DNA of 64,000 nt from NCBI RefSeq assembly GCF_030150285.1, contig NZ_JASLGE010000063.1, forward strand, positions 1-64,000, read 5' to 3'. Within the stretch, counting starts at the first letter, position 1; each line of letters begins with the position of its first letter. The DNA is from Pseudomonas sp. (GTDB lineage Bacteria > Pseudomonadota > Gammaproteobacteria > Pseudomonadales > Pseudomonadaceae). A model generated the notes under the pieces. It was not told the origin of the DNA. It saw only the letters and a list, made by a program, of their open reading frames with translations, and ran no database searches. A program made the position numbers and the translations under genes. This document shows, piece after piece, positions 26,603 to 33,828 of the stretch.

Positions 26603-27919
26603 ATGGGCCCTTGGCTCGACAGCATCACTGGCTGGCTCACAGCTAACCCCCAATGGCTGGGCCTCGCCGTTTTTATTGTCGCGTGCGTGGAGTGCCTGGC
26701 GATCGCCGGGATTATCGTACCGGGTACCGTTTTGCTGTTTGCCATCGCCGTCCTGGCGGGCAGCGGTGCCCTGTCGTTGGGCGAAACCCTGTTGCTGGGT
26801 TTCTTCGGCGGCTTGCTGGGTGATGCCGTGTCTTACTTTCTTGGCAGACGCTTCCACCAGAACATTCGCCGCTTACCACTGTTGCGCACACACCCTGAAT
26901 GGATGAACGGTGCCGAGAGCTATTTTCACAAATACGGCATCGTCAGCCTGTTGGTCGGGCGCTTTATCGGCCCGCTTCGGCCCATGCTGCCGATGGTCGC
27001 CGGTATGTGCGACATGCCGCTCCCCCGGTTTATCGGGGTCAGCCTGCTGGCGGGCGCGGGCTGGTCGGTGGCCTACCTGCTGCCCGGCTGGGCGACAGGA
27101 GCCGCCATTCGCCTGCCACTGCCCGAAGGCTTTTGGCCACAGGCCGCCATTGTCGCGGTCGGCCTCGCTGCGCTGCTGGGGCTGAGCATCAATGCCAGTG
27201 TTCGCCGCCAGCCCCGATCTACATTGCTGATCGGCGCGTTAAGCCTGATTTTGCTGCTGGCCGTATTTGTGGGCTACCCCTATATGACGGCCTTCGACCA
27301 GGGCATCAACGCCCTCGTCCAGGAGCATCGCAGCAGCGGCGGGGATACCGCTGCCGTGCTGATTACGCTGGTGGGCAACTTCCGCACGCAGTTTATGGCC
27401 GCTGCGCTGGTGTGCGTGATTCTGCTGCTCACGCGGCAATGGCGGGCGATGATTTTCTTCGGCGGGGTTACCTTGCTGACCGCGCTGACCAACACCGGCA
27501 CCAAGCTGTTTTTTGCCCGGGGCCGCCCTGACGTGCTGCTCGACCCGCTGACCAGCTACAGCATGCCCAGCGGGCACAGTTCCGGTGCCTTTGCGTTTTT
27601 TGTGGCGCTGGCGATTCTGGCCGGGCGTGAACAGCCGCAGCGCATGCGCGTCACCTGGGTGTTGCTGGGCTGCCTGCTGGCAATGACCGTGGCTATGTCA
27701 CGGGTCTATCTGGGGGCCCATTGGCCCACCGACATTACCGCCGGTGCCCTGCTCGCCATCACCGTCAACGCGTTTGCGCTTGCGTTGAGCCAGCGCTTCA
27801 TGCCGCTCAGCCCGATCCCACAGAAGGTCTGGTGGCTGATCCTGCCGGCATGCACCTTACTGTTCGGCTTCGTTATGCTGCACCACCTCTCCACGGAGTT
27901 GCTGCGCTACGCCTATTGA
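26603..27919 (+). CDS. DedA-PAP2 fusion membrane protein
   Basis: Inner-membrane protein of 438 residues joining two domains. The N-terminal DedA/VTT domain (about 10-190; FIGPLRPMLPMVAGM) relates to undecaprenyl-phosphate and phospholipid flipping. The C-terminal PAP2 phosphatase domain (about 225-400) has all three motifs: KLFFARGRPD, PSGHSSG and SRVYLGAHWPTD. The combination suggests dephosphorylation of a polyprenyl or lipid pyrophosphate coupled to its translocation; the substrate is inferred only. It converges on the LON-domain gene with a 16-nt gap. Confidence 0.92.
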   Translation: MGPWLDSITGWLTANPQWLGLAVFIVACVECLAIAGIIVPGTVLLFAIAVLAGSGALSLGETLLLGFFGGLLGDAVSYFLGRRFHQNIRRLPLLRTHPEWMNGAESYFHKYGIVSLLVGRFIGPLRPMLPMVAGMCDMPLPRFIGVSLLAGAGWSVAYLLPGWATGAAIRLPLPEGFWPQAAIVAVGLAALLGLSINASVRRQPRSTLLIGALSLILLLAVFVGYPYMTAFDQGINALVQEHRSSGGDTAAVLITLVGNFRTQFMAAALVCVILLLTRQWRAMIFFGGVTLLTALTNTGTKLFFARGRPDVLLDPLTSYSMPSGHSSGAFAFFVALAILAGREQPQRMRVTWVLLGCLLAMTVAMSRVYLGAHWPTDITAGALLAITVNAFALALSQRFMPLSPIPQKVWWLILPACTLLFGFVMLHHLSTELLRYAY

Positions 27920-27935
27920 GGGGCGCGCAACAGGC

Positions 27936-28538
27936 TCAGTTGAGCCGATCCGGCAGCGCATCGCCCTGCATCTCATCGAGCAAGGCCTGGATACCGTCCA
28001 AGCGCTGCTGCGGATCTTCGACGTACAGGAGGTCAATCTTGTCTTGCTCGGCGAAAGGCAGCAGATACGCCAGTTGATTGGCCAGCGAATGCTGGCTGCT
28101 GACGTCAGTGTCCATGTTCAACGCCGCCACCATCGGGTGTTCGGCCAAGACCTGAAGCAAGGCCAGTAGATCCAGATCTTCATCGTGCAGCGGCTGTTCA
28201 GGCATTTCCTCCAGCCACTCCACCTGCGCCACCAGCAACTGATCGCGCTGCAACTCGGTACCCAACACCTCAAAGCGCCGCCCGCCTTCGACCCGTATCC
28301 CCAGCAAACCGTTGTCCTGGCGCTGAAAGTCACGGATCAACGCTTCACAGCCTATATGGGCTATTCCAGACGGGGCTTGCCCCACTTCGTTGCCTTCCAG
28401 GATGCACACCACGCCAAACCCCGCGCCTTGCTTCAGGCAACGGGCAATCATGTCCAGGTAACGCGCTTCAAAAATCTGCAGGTCCAGCACACAGCCTGGG
28501 AACAGCACCGTTTTCAACGGAAATAGCGGCAACGTCAT
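27936..28538 (-). CDS. stand-alone LON N-terminal-domain protein
   Basis: Protein of 200 residues, MTLPLFPLKTVLFPG onward, made only of the LON substrate-binding domain. It lacks the AAA+ and Ser-Lys protease parts, so it is not a protease. Such proteins are common in proteobacteria and have no settled role. It starts 10 nt after the lrgB-type gene ends and is probably co-transcribed with lrgA-lrgB. Confidence 0.88.
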   Translation of the reverse strand: MTLPLFPLKTVLFPGCVLDLQIFEARYLDMIARCLKQGAGFGVVCILEGNEVGQAPSGIAHIGCEALIRDFQRQDNGLLGIRVEGGRRFEVLGTELQRDQLLVAQVEWLEEMPEQPLHDEDLDLLALLQVLAEHPMVAALNMDTDVSSQHSLANQLAYLLPFAEQDKIDLLYVEDPQQRLDGIQALLDEMQGDALPDRLN

Positions 28539-28548
28539 AGGGTTATCC

Positions 28549-29265
28549 TTACGCCAAGAGGCTAACGGCCAGCGGCAAGAAAACGGCCGTGCCCACGCCC
28601 ATCAGGCTCATCGCCAACGCGGCAAAAGCGCCGCACTCTTCACTTTCCTGCAAGGCCACCGAAGTGCCCACCGCGTGAGCTGTCATGCCCAGTGCCATAC
28701 CGCGGGCTTCAGGGCTGTGCACCCTTAGAAGCCGCAGCAAGCCAGGCCCGGTAATGGCCCCGATGACCCCGGTAATTAGCACAAACACGGCCGCCAACGC
28801 GGCAACCCCGCCCAGTTGCTCAGCCACCAGCATCGCGATGGGCGAAGTGACCGACTTGGGTGCCAGTGTCATGAGCACCCTATGCTCGGCCCCGAACCAC
28901 CACCCCAGCAACACCACCAGCACGGTCGCAAAGACCCCTCCAATCACCAGCGTAGTAAAAATGGGCCAGAACAACTGCCGAATGCGCCGCAGGTTCACAT
29001 ACAGCGGTACCGCCAGCGCCACCGTGGCGGGCCCGAGCAGAATCGCCATAATGTCGGTGCTCTTGCGGTACTCCGCATAGGACAACCCGCAACTGAGCAG
29101 CACACCAATCACCAGCAACATGGAAGCCAGCACGGGCTGCAGGAAGATCCAGCGGGTTTTCTCATAAGCGGCGAGTACCAACTGGTAGGCCCCCAGGGTA
29201 ATGCCGATACCGAACAGCGGGTGATGAATCACCGACTGCCAGGCGTCTTGCCACGCCAGGGTCAT
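28549..29265 (-). CDS. lrgB: LrgB/CidB family membrane protein
   Basis: Protein of 238 residues with seven or more hydrophobic segments. It has conserved LrgB blocks such as APKSVTSPIAM and RGMALGMTAHAVGTSVALQ. The family pairs with LrgA/CidA holin-like proteins in murein hydrolase control, and in plants and some bacteria in glycolate/pyruvate transport. Its start overlaps lrgA by 4 nt. Confidence 0.92.
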   Translation of the reverse strand: MTLAWQDAWQSVIHHPLFGIGITLGAYQLVLAAYEKTRWIFLQPVLASMLLVIGVLLSCGLSYAEYRKSTDIMAILLGPATVALAVPLYVNLRRIRQLFWPIFTTLVIGGVFATVLVVLLGWWFGAEHRVLMTLAPKSVTSPIAMLVAEQLGGVAALAAVFVLITGVIGAITGPGLLRLLRVHSPEARGMALGMTAHAVGTSVALQESEECGAFAALAMSLMGVGTAVFLPLAVSLLA

Positions 29266-29624
29266 GGTCGATCCTCCGGGTGAATATGGCCTTTGAGCAG
29301 CCGCTGCATCAACACCCCGACAAATGCCATCGAAAGCAGCAGTGAAAGTACCAACGCCCCGGCAATAGCCCAGAAATCGGCCGCAATCACAGACGCATAC
29401 ACCATCACCCCGACAGCCGGCGGTACCAACAGCAGCGGCAAATAACGCAACAGGCTGCTGGCCGCCTGGCTCAGGGGCTCGCCCACTTCGCCGCGCACCA
29501 TCAGAAACACCAAAAGCAGCACAAGCCCGATAATCGGGCCCGGCAATACGGGAATGAATAAATGATTAAGGGCGGTACCCAACAATTGAAACAGCACCAG
29601 CCAGGTCAGGCCGCGTAACAGCAT
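29262..29624 (-). CDS. lrgA: LrgA/CidA holin-like protein
   Basis: Protein of 120 residues with four hydrophobic segments, starting MLLRGLTWLVLFQLLG and holding the family motif PGPIIGLVLLLV followed by RYLPLLLVPPAVGVMVY. It forms the LrgA-LrgB pair with the next gene. Its promoter must lie in the 190-bp divergent gap shared with the MORN-C13 gene. Confidence 0.92.
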   Translation of the reverse strand: MLLRGLTWLVLFQLLGTALNHLFIPVLPGPIIGLVLLLVFLMVRGEVGEPLSQAASSLLRYLPLLLVPPAVGVMVYASVIAADFWAIAGALVLSLLLSMAFVGVLMQRLLKGHIHPEDRP

Positions 29625-29814
29625 CTCTCATCTCCAGCGAACTTTTTTTGCTGCGCATTATAAACACGTCGCTTGTACGTACCGCTTGGCTAAAGCGCGC
29701 AGCACCCGACGGCGGTTCAGACCGCCGACGAATATAATCGGATGTTTCATCTGCCCCTATAGACAGCTTTTATGGCTGCGGCATACTCGTCGGTCTAACT
29801 ACCCGGATCCCGTT

Positions 29815-31512
29815 ATGCGCCCATTTGCTCCCCTGGCTTTGACTCTGCTGCTGACGGCTTGTGGCGAGGGCGAATCGTTTTTGCCAGCCGATGCCCGCCT
29901 ACCTGATGGCGGGCGCTATCGAGGCGAAATCGTCAATGGGCTGCTGCAAGGGCAAGGCCGCATCGACTATCCAAATGGCAGTTGGTACGCCGGCGACTTT
30001 CAACAAGGCCAATGGCACGGCGAAGGCGAATGGCACGCCAGCAATGGCGATGTCTATCGCGGGCATTTCGAGCAAGGCCTGTTTAACGGCCAAGGCAGCC
30101 TGACCACCCACGACAGCCTCTACGTGGGGGGCTTCAAACAAGGCCGGCGCGAAGGCGAAGGCACGCTCAAACAAGGTGACATGAACTACCGCGGCCAGTT
30201 CAAGGACGACCAGTTTTCCGGCATCGGCCACCTTGAACTCGAAGACGGCAGCCAATACCAGGGCCAGTTTGCCCACGGCAAACCCCATGGCGAAGGCAAG
30301 CGCAGTGACACCAGTGGCAATGAGTTCAGCGGCCAGTTCGTCAATGGTCAATTGGAAGGCACGGGCATTTATAACAGCGCCGAAGGTGATCAGTACGAAG
30401 GCGGGTTCAAGGACAACCAGCTTAACGGCAAGGGCCGCTATGAAAATGCGGATGGCGACGTCTGGACCGGCGACTTCAAGGACGGTGCCCTGACCGGCAA
30501 GGGCGAGCTGATTGGCATCGATGGCTCCCATTACCGCGGCCAGTTCAACGAATGGCGCTTCAATGGGCCCGGCCACATGCGCCTGGCGGACGGCAGCAGC
30601 TATGTCGGCGAATTTGCGGCCGACACCTACAACGGCCAAGGCACCCTGACCTTGAGCGATGGCACCGTGCAAAAAGGCTATTGGCTGAACGGCCAGCGCA
30701 TCCGCGATGCCAAAGGGGCCGTGCTGCCTGACCCGCTTGAACTGGGCCTGCTCAACCAAGGCAAGTTGCTGAACCAGGCGCTGGCCGCCGTCCCCGCGTC
30801 AACCCCGGCCATTGACCTGTACAGCCTAGTGCTGGCGGGCGACGGTAAACAAAGCGTGTTCCTGCGCGAGGCCGACTACGTGAGCGATATGCTCGCCAGC
30901 CGCTTCGGCAGCCGTGGCCACATTAACCTGGTCAACCACCGCGACCACTTGACGGACAGGCCAATGGCTACCCGCGAGAACCTGCACCGCGCCGCCGAGA
31001 CGCTGGCCGAACGCACCGGCCCCGAAGACCTGGTGTTTATTTACCTGACCAGCCATGGCACCCAGGAGCATGAACTGGTGTTGGACCAGTCCCGAATGGA
31101 ACTGGCTGACCTGTCGGCCAACGAGCTCGCCGCCGCGCTTGCACCGCTGAAAAACCGCGATAAGATCATTGTGATTTCATCTTGCTACTCCGGCGGCTTC
31201 ATCCCGGCGCTCAAGGATGAAAAGACCCTGATCATGACCGCCTCTCGAGCGGATCGCGTATCCTTTGGGTGTTCGGAGGAAGCCGACTTCACTTACTTTG
31301 GCAACGCATTGTTCGCACAAGCGTTAAACCAGACGGATGACCTGCAGAAAGCCTTCAAACTGGCCGAAAGCTTTATAGCTGAACGCGAACAGGAAGACGG
31401 TTATGAGGCCTCCGAGCCGCAACTGTGGGCACCGGCAGGCGTGCTTAAACATTGGCAACGCCTGCGCCAGCAACAGGCCAAGCAGGCGCTGCAGCTTCCC
31501 CCCGCAAAATAG
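29815..31512 (+). CDS. MORN-repeat lipoprotein with C13 (legumain/caspase-clan) peptidase domain
   Basis: Protein of 565 residues from the ATG at 29815, which gives a lipoprotein signal with lipobox LLTAC; the frame is open upstream to 29686. Residues about 30-325 are 11-12 MORN repeats of about 23 residues (pattern YxGxFxxGxxxGxGxxxxxDG). Residues about 340-545 form a peptidase C13 domain with the dyad His414 (LTSHGTQEH) and Cys457 (ISSCYSGGF). The protein is probably exported and membrane anchored. The substrate is unknown. MORN repeats may bind lipid or envelope partners. Confidence 0.9.
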   Translation: MRPFAPLALTLLLTACGEGESFLPADARLPDGGRYRGEIVNGLLQGQGRIDYPNGSWYAGDFQQGQWHGEGEWHASNGDVYRGHFEQGLFNGQGSLTTHDSLYVGGFKQGRREGEGTLKQGDMNYRGQFKDDQFSGIGHLELEDGSQYQGQFAHGKPHGEGKRSDTSGNEFSGQFVNGQLEGTGIYNSAEGDQYEGGFKDNQLNGKGRYENADGDVWTGDFKDGALTGKGELIGIDGSHYRGQFNEWRFNGPGHMRLADGSSYVGEFAADTYNGQGTLTLSDGTVQKGYWLNGQRIRDAKGAVLPDPLELGLLNQGKLLNQALAAVPASTPAIDLYSLVLAGDGKQSVFLREADYVSDMLASRFGSRGHINLVNHRDHLTDRPMATRENLHRAAETLAERTGPEDLVFIYLTSHGTQEHELVLDQSRMELADLSANELAAALAPLKNRDKIIVISSCYSGGFIPALKDEKTLIMTASRADRVSFGCSEEADFTYFGNALFAQALNQTDDLQKAFKLAESFIAEREQEDGYEASEPQLWAPAGVLKHWQRLRQQQAKQALQLPPAK

Positions 31513-31560
31513 CAAGGCTGCCAGTAATGGCTAAGCTGACTGGATCAAGGGAGAACACCT

Positions 31561-32202
31561 ATGTACTTGACACCTCAGCACATCCTGCTCGCAGGCGCGA
31601 CAGGCCTGACAGGCGAACTGTTACTGGACCGCCTGCTCAATGAACCCACCATCTCCCGGGTATTGGCCCCTTCGCGACGACCGCTGGCCAAGCACCCTCG
31701 CCTGGAAAACCCGGTGGGCGACCCGGCCGTGTTCCTGCCTCAACTGAGCGGGCGTGTCGACCTTGCTTTCTGCTGCCTGGGCACCACGATCAAACAAGCC
31801 GGCTCGCAAGAAGCCTTTCGCGCCGTCGACCACGACATGGTCGTCGCCTTTGGCAAGCGGGCAAGGGAAATGGGGGCACGCCACTTGGTGGTGGTCAGTG
31901 CCATAGGGGCCGACCCCAAGTCCTCAGTGTTCTATAACCGGGTCAAAGGCGAAATGGAGCAATCACTGCGCGCCCAAGACTGGCCGCAACTGACCATCGC
32001 CCGCCCTTCGCTGCTGATTGGTGAACGCCTTGAAGAGCGGCTGGCTGAAAAAATTGCCGGGCCTCTCTCAAAGCTGATTCCCGGTAAGTACCACGGCATT
32101 GAGGCCTGCCAGTTGGCACGGGCGTTATGGCGCCTGGCACTGGAAGAACAGAACGGCGTTCGAGTTGTCGAATCCGACGGTCTGAGAAAACTGGGCAAAT
32201 AG
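31561..32202 (+). CDS. atypical SDR NAD(P)-binding oxidoreductase
   Basis: Protein of 213 residues with an N-terminal nucleotide-binding motif LLAGATGLTGELLL, a conserved VVVSAIGADPKS strand and an active-site-like YNRVKGEME (YxxxK). It resembles HTATIP2/YbjT-like atypical short-chain dehydrogenases; the substrate is unknown. It lies 48 nt after the MORN-C13 gene on the same strand and ends before a hairpin terminator. Confidence 0.85.
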   Translation: MYLTPQHILLAGATGLTGELLLDRLLNEPTISRVLAPSRRPLAKHPRLENPVGDPAVFLPQLSGRVDLAFCCLGTTIKQAGSQEAFRAVDHDMVVAFGKRAREMGARHLVVVSAIGADPKSSVFYNRVKGEMEQSLRAQDWPQLTIARPSLLIGERLEERLAEKIAGPLSKLIPGKYHGIEACQLARALWRLALEEQNGVRVVESDGLRKLGK

Positions 32203-32234
32203 CCGTCCCTATCACCTTGAAACTCCATCTGATG

Positions 32235-32262
32235 AGCGGGGGTGATCGACTCCCCGCTTTCC
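32235..32262 (+). terminator. intrinsic terminator after the SDR gene
   Basis: Stem AGCGGGG (32235-32241) / CCCCGCT (32252-32258) with a 10-nt loop, then TTTCC. It separates the conserved gene block from the AT-rich fimbrial cluster. Confidence 0.6.
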
Positions 32263-32406
32263 AACTCCGTCAATAATCCTGTAACACCTGTCGCGATTGG
32301 CTGATCAAGTCCTACAAAAAAATAAATATATGGGAATTATCTTACAAGCATACTGTAATTCTACCGATAAGGTCACTCGACCCTATTCACAAGAATCACT
32401 GCCACC

Positions 32407-32979
32407 ATGAAATCCTTAATTCTGACTTCTACGCTTCTGGCCACTGCTATGCTGCACACCTCTGCCTATGCGGCAGGCGACGGCATTATCAACTTCACTG
32501 GCAACATCACCAACTCGACCTGCACCGTTAACGGCTCCAACAATGCAACCATCGATATAAACATGGGCACTGTTGCAATCAGCGAATTAAGTGACGGGAA
32601 CGGCACTGACTTTGGTGCTGAAACCAATATCAACATGAATATCGACTGCAAAGATGCAGGTGGCTTGACCGCTATTACGATGAAGTTTGCACCTCACTCC
32701 GGCAGTGGCGTCAATAAAGTTGACTCACGTTTGCTTCGAGTGGACCGCGAAAATGCAGGCGTCGGAATCGGCATTCTCGACGCGGATAACAAACTCATCG
32801 ACTTGGGCGGCATTGCTGAAACACTGCCTGTCACACTCGACATCACACCCGGAACGCCCGAAACCGGGCGAGCGAAGATGGTCCTTCGCGCCGCCTATAT
32901 CCGCGCAGTTGCAGGCGCGGACCTGCCCGTGGCCGGAAGTGCTAACGGCGAACTACCGTTTACCCTCTCCTACCCTTAA
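32407..32979 (+). CDS. type 1-like fimbrial major subunit
   Basis: Pilin of 190 residues with a Sec signal peptide (cleavage after SAYA) and the fimbrial pattern of an N-terminal Cys in GNITNSTCTVNG and a second Cys in MNIDCKDAGG. The C-terminus ends LPFTLSYP, fitting the beta-zipper donor-strand region. The upstream 200 bp are AT-rich and include GAATTA...TAATTC, an inverted repeat at about 32335-32362 near the likely promoter. It is the first gene of the chaperone-usher operon. Confidence 0.92.
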   Translation: MKSLILTSTLLATAMLHTSAYAAGDGIINFTGNITNSTCTVNGSNNATIDINMGTVAISELSDGNGTDFGAETNINMNIDCKDAGGLTAITMKFAPHSGSGVNKVDSRLLRVDRENAGVGIGILDADNKLIDLGGIAETLPVTLDITPGTPETGRAKMVLRAAYIRAVAGADLPVAGSANGELPFTLSYP

Positions 32980-33042
32980 CACCTTTCAACTTCAACAGGG
33001 CGCTTGCAGCCCTGTTACCGACGTCAAAGAGCACCCTCTGTT

Positions 33043-33780
33043 ATGCGTGGCATGAACGTGTGGAAGATTATCTGTGCCGTGTTAGCTGTGAGCATTTATA
33101 GCAATGCGCACGCAGCGCTGGCACTCAGTGCGACCCGCTTGATTCTTGAGGAAAAAGACAATCAAGTCAGCGTCACCGCACGCAATCACGGAAAACAGCC
33201 CATTGCACTGCAATCCTGGCTTGAACAAGGCGAGAAAAAGCCCAATGAAATTCCTTTGGTTGTGACCCCATCACTCGCACGATTACCCGCCAACCAACCG
33301 CAAGTACTCAGGTTGCTTTATCGCGGCCAGGGCATGCCCAGCGATAAAGAGTCGGTGCTGTGGCTTAACGCTCAGGAAATTCCTCAAGTAGCTAAAACCC
33401 AAAACACCTTACAGATTGCAATACGCCAGCGAATCAAAGTCTTCTATCGACCGAAAGGACTGCCTGGCGATGCCAATGACGCCCCCACTTTATTAACCTG
33501 GCAATTGGGAAAACAAGGCGATCAATCTATCGTTACTCTGAACAACCCTTCTGCCTATCATGTGTCACTGTTAAGTGTTGACGGTATAAAACCATATAAA
33601 GACATGGCCGCTCTTATGATTAATCCTGGTGACTCTACCATCATCCCGATTGAATCCCTGGCCGAGCACGCCGAACCCATTGTGCACTTTAAAACCGTCA
33701 ATGATTGGGGCGCTCATATCCCTTACGACGTCAAACTCAAGCTAAACAGCACTCGCTCAGCTTCTCTCTCCGCGCAATAG
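33043..33780 (+). CDS. periplasmic fimbrial chaperone (PapD-like)
   Basis: Protein of about 245 residues with a signal peptide and two Ig-like domains. The N-terminal domain starts LALSATRLILEEKDNQVSV, and the G1-strand/usher-binding block is NTLQIAIRQRIKVFYRP, typical of PapD/FimC. It caps pilin subunits by donor-strand complementation and hands them to the usher encoded next. The start could be 33043 or 33052. Confidence 0.92.
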   Translation: MRGMNVWKIICAVLAVSIYSNAHAALALSATRLILEEKDNQVSVTARNHGKQPIALQSWLEQGEKKPNEIPLVVTPSLARLPANQPQVLRLLYRGQGMPSDKESVLWLNAQEIPQVAKTQNTLQIAIRQRIKVFYRPKGLPGDANDAPTLLTWQLGKQGDQSIVTLNNPSAYHVSLLSVDGIKPYKDMAALMINPGDSTIIPIESLAEHAEPIVHFKTVNDWGAHIPYDVKLKLNSTRSASLSAQ

Positions 33781-33828
33781 CCTTCATCCATACAACGCAA
33801 ACCGTCTTTATTTTCAAGCAGGTTAAAT

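Noticed and set aside
27936..28538. Lon protease
   Set aside because: Only the N-terminal substrate-binding domain is present; there is no AAA+ or catalytic Ser-Lys part.
29899..30759. A 286-codon minus-strand frame opposite the MORN repeats
   Set aside because: The repetitive Ala/Val-rich translation is the mirror of the MORN repeats, not an independent gene.
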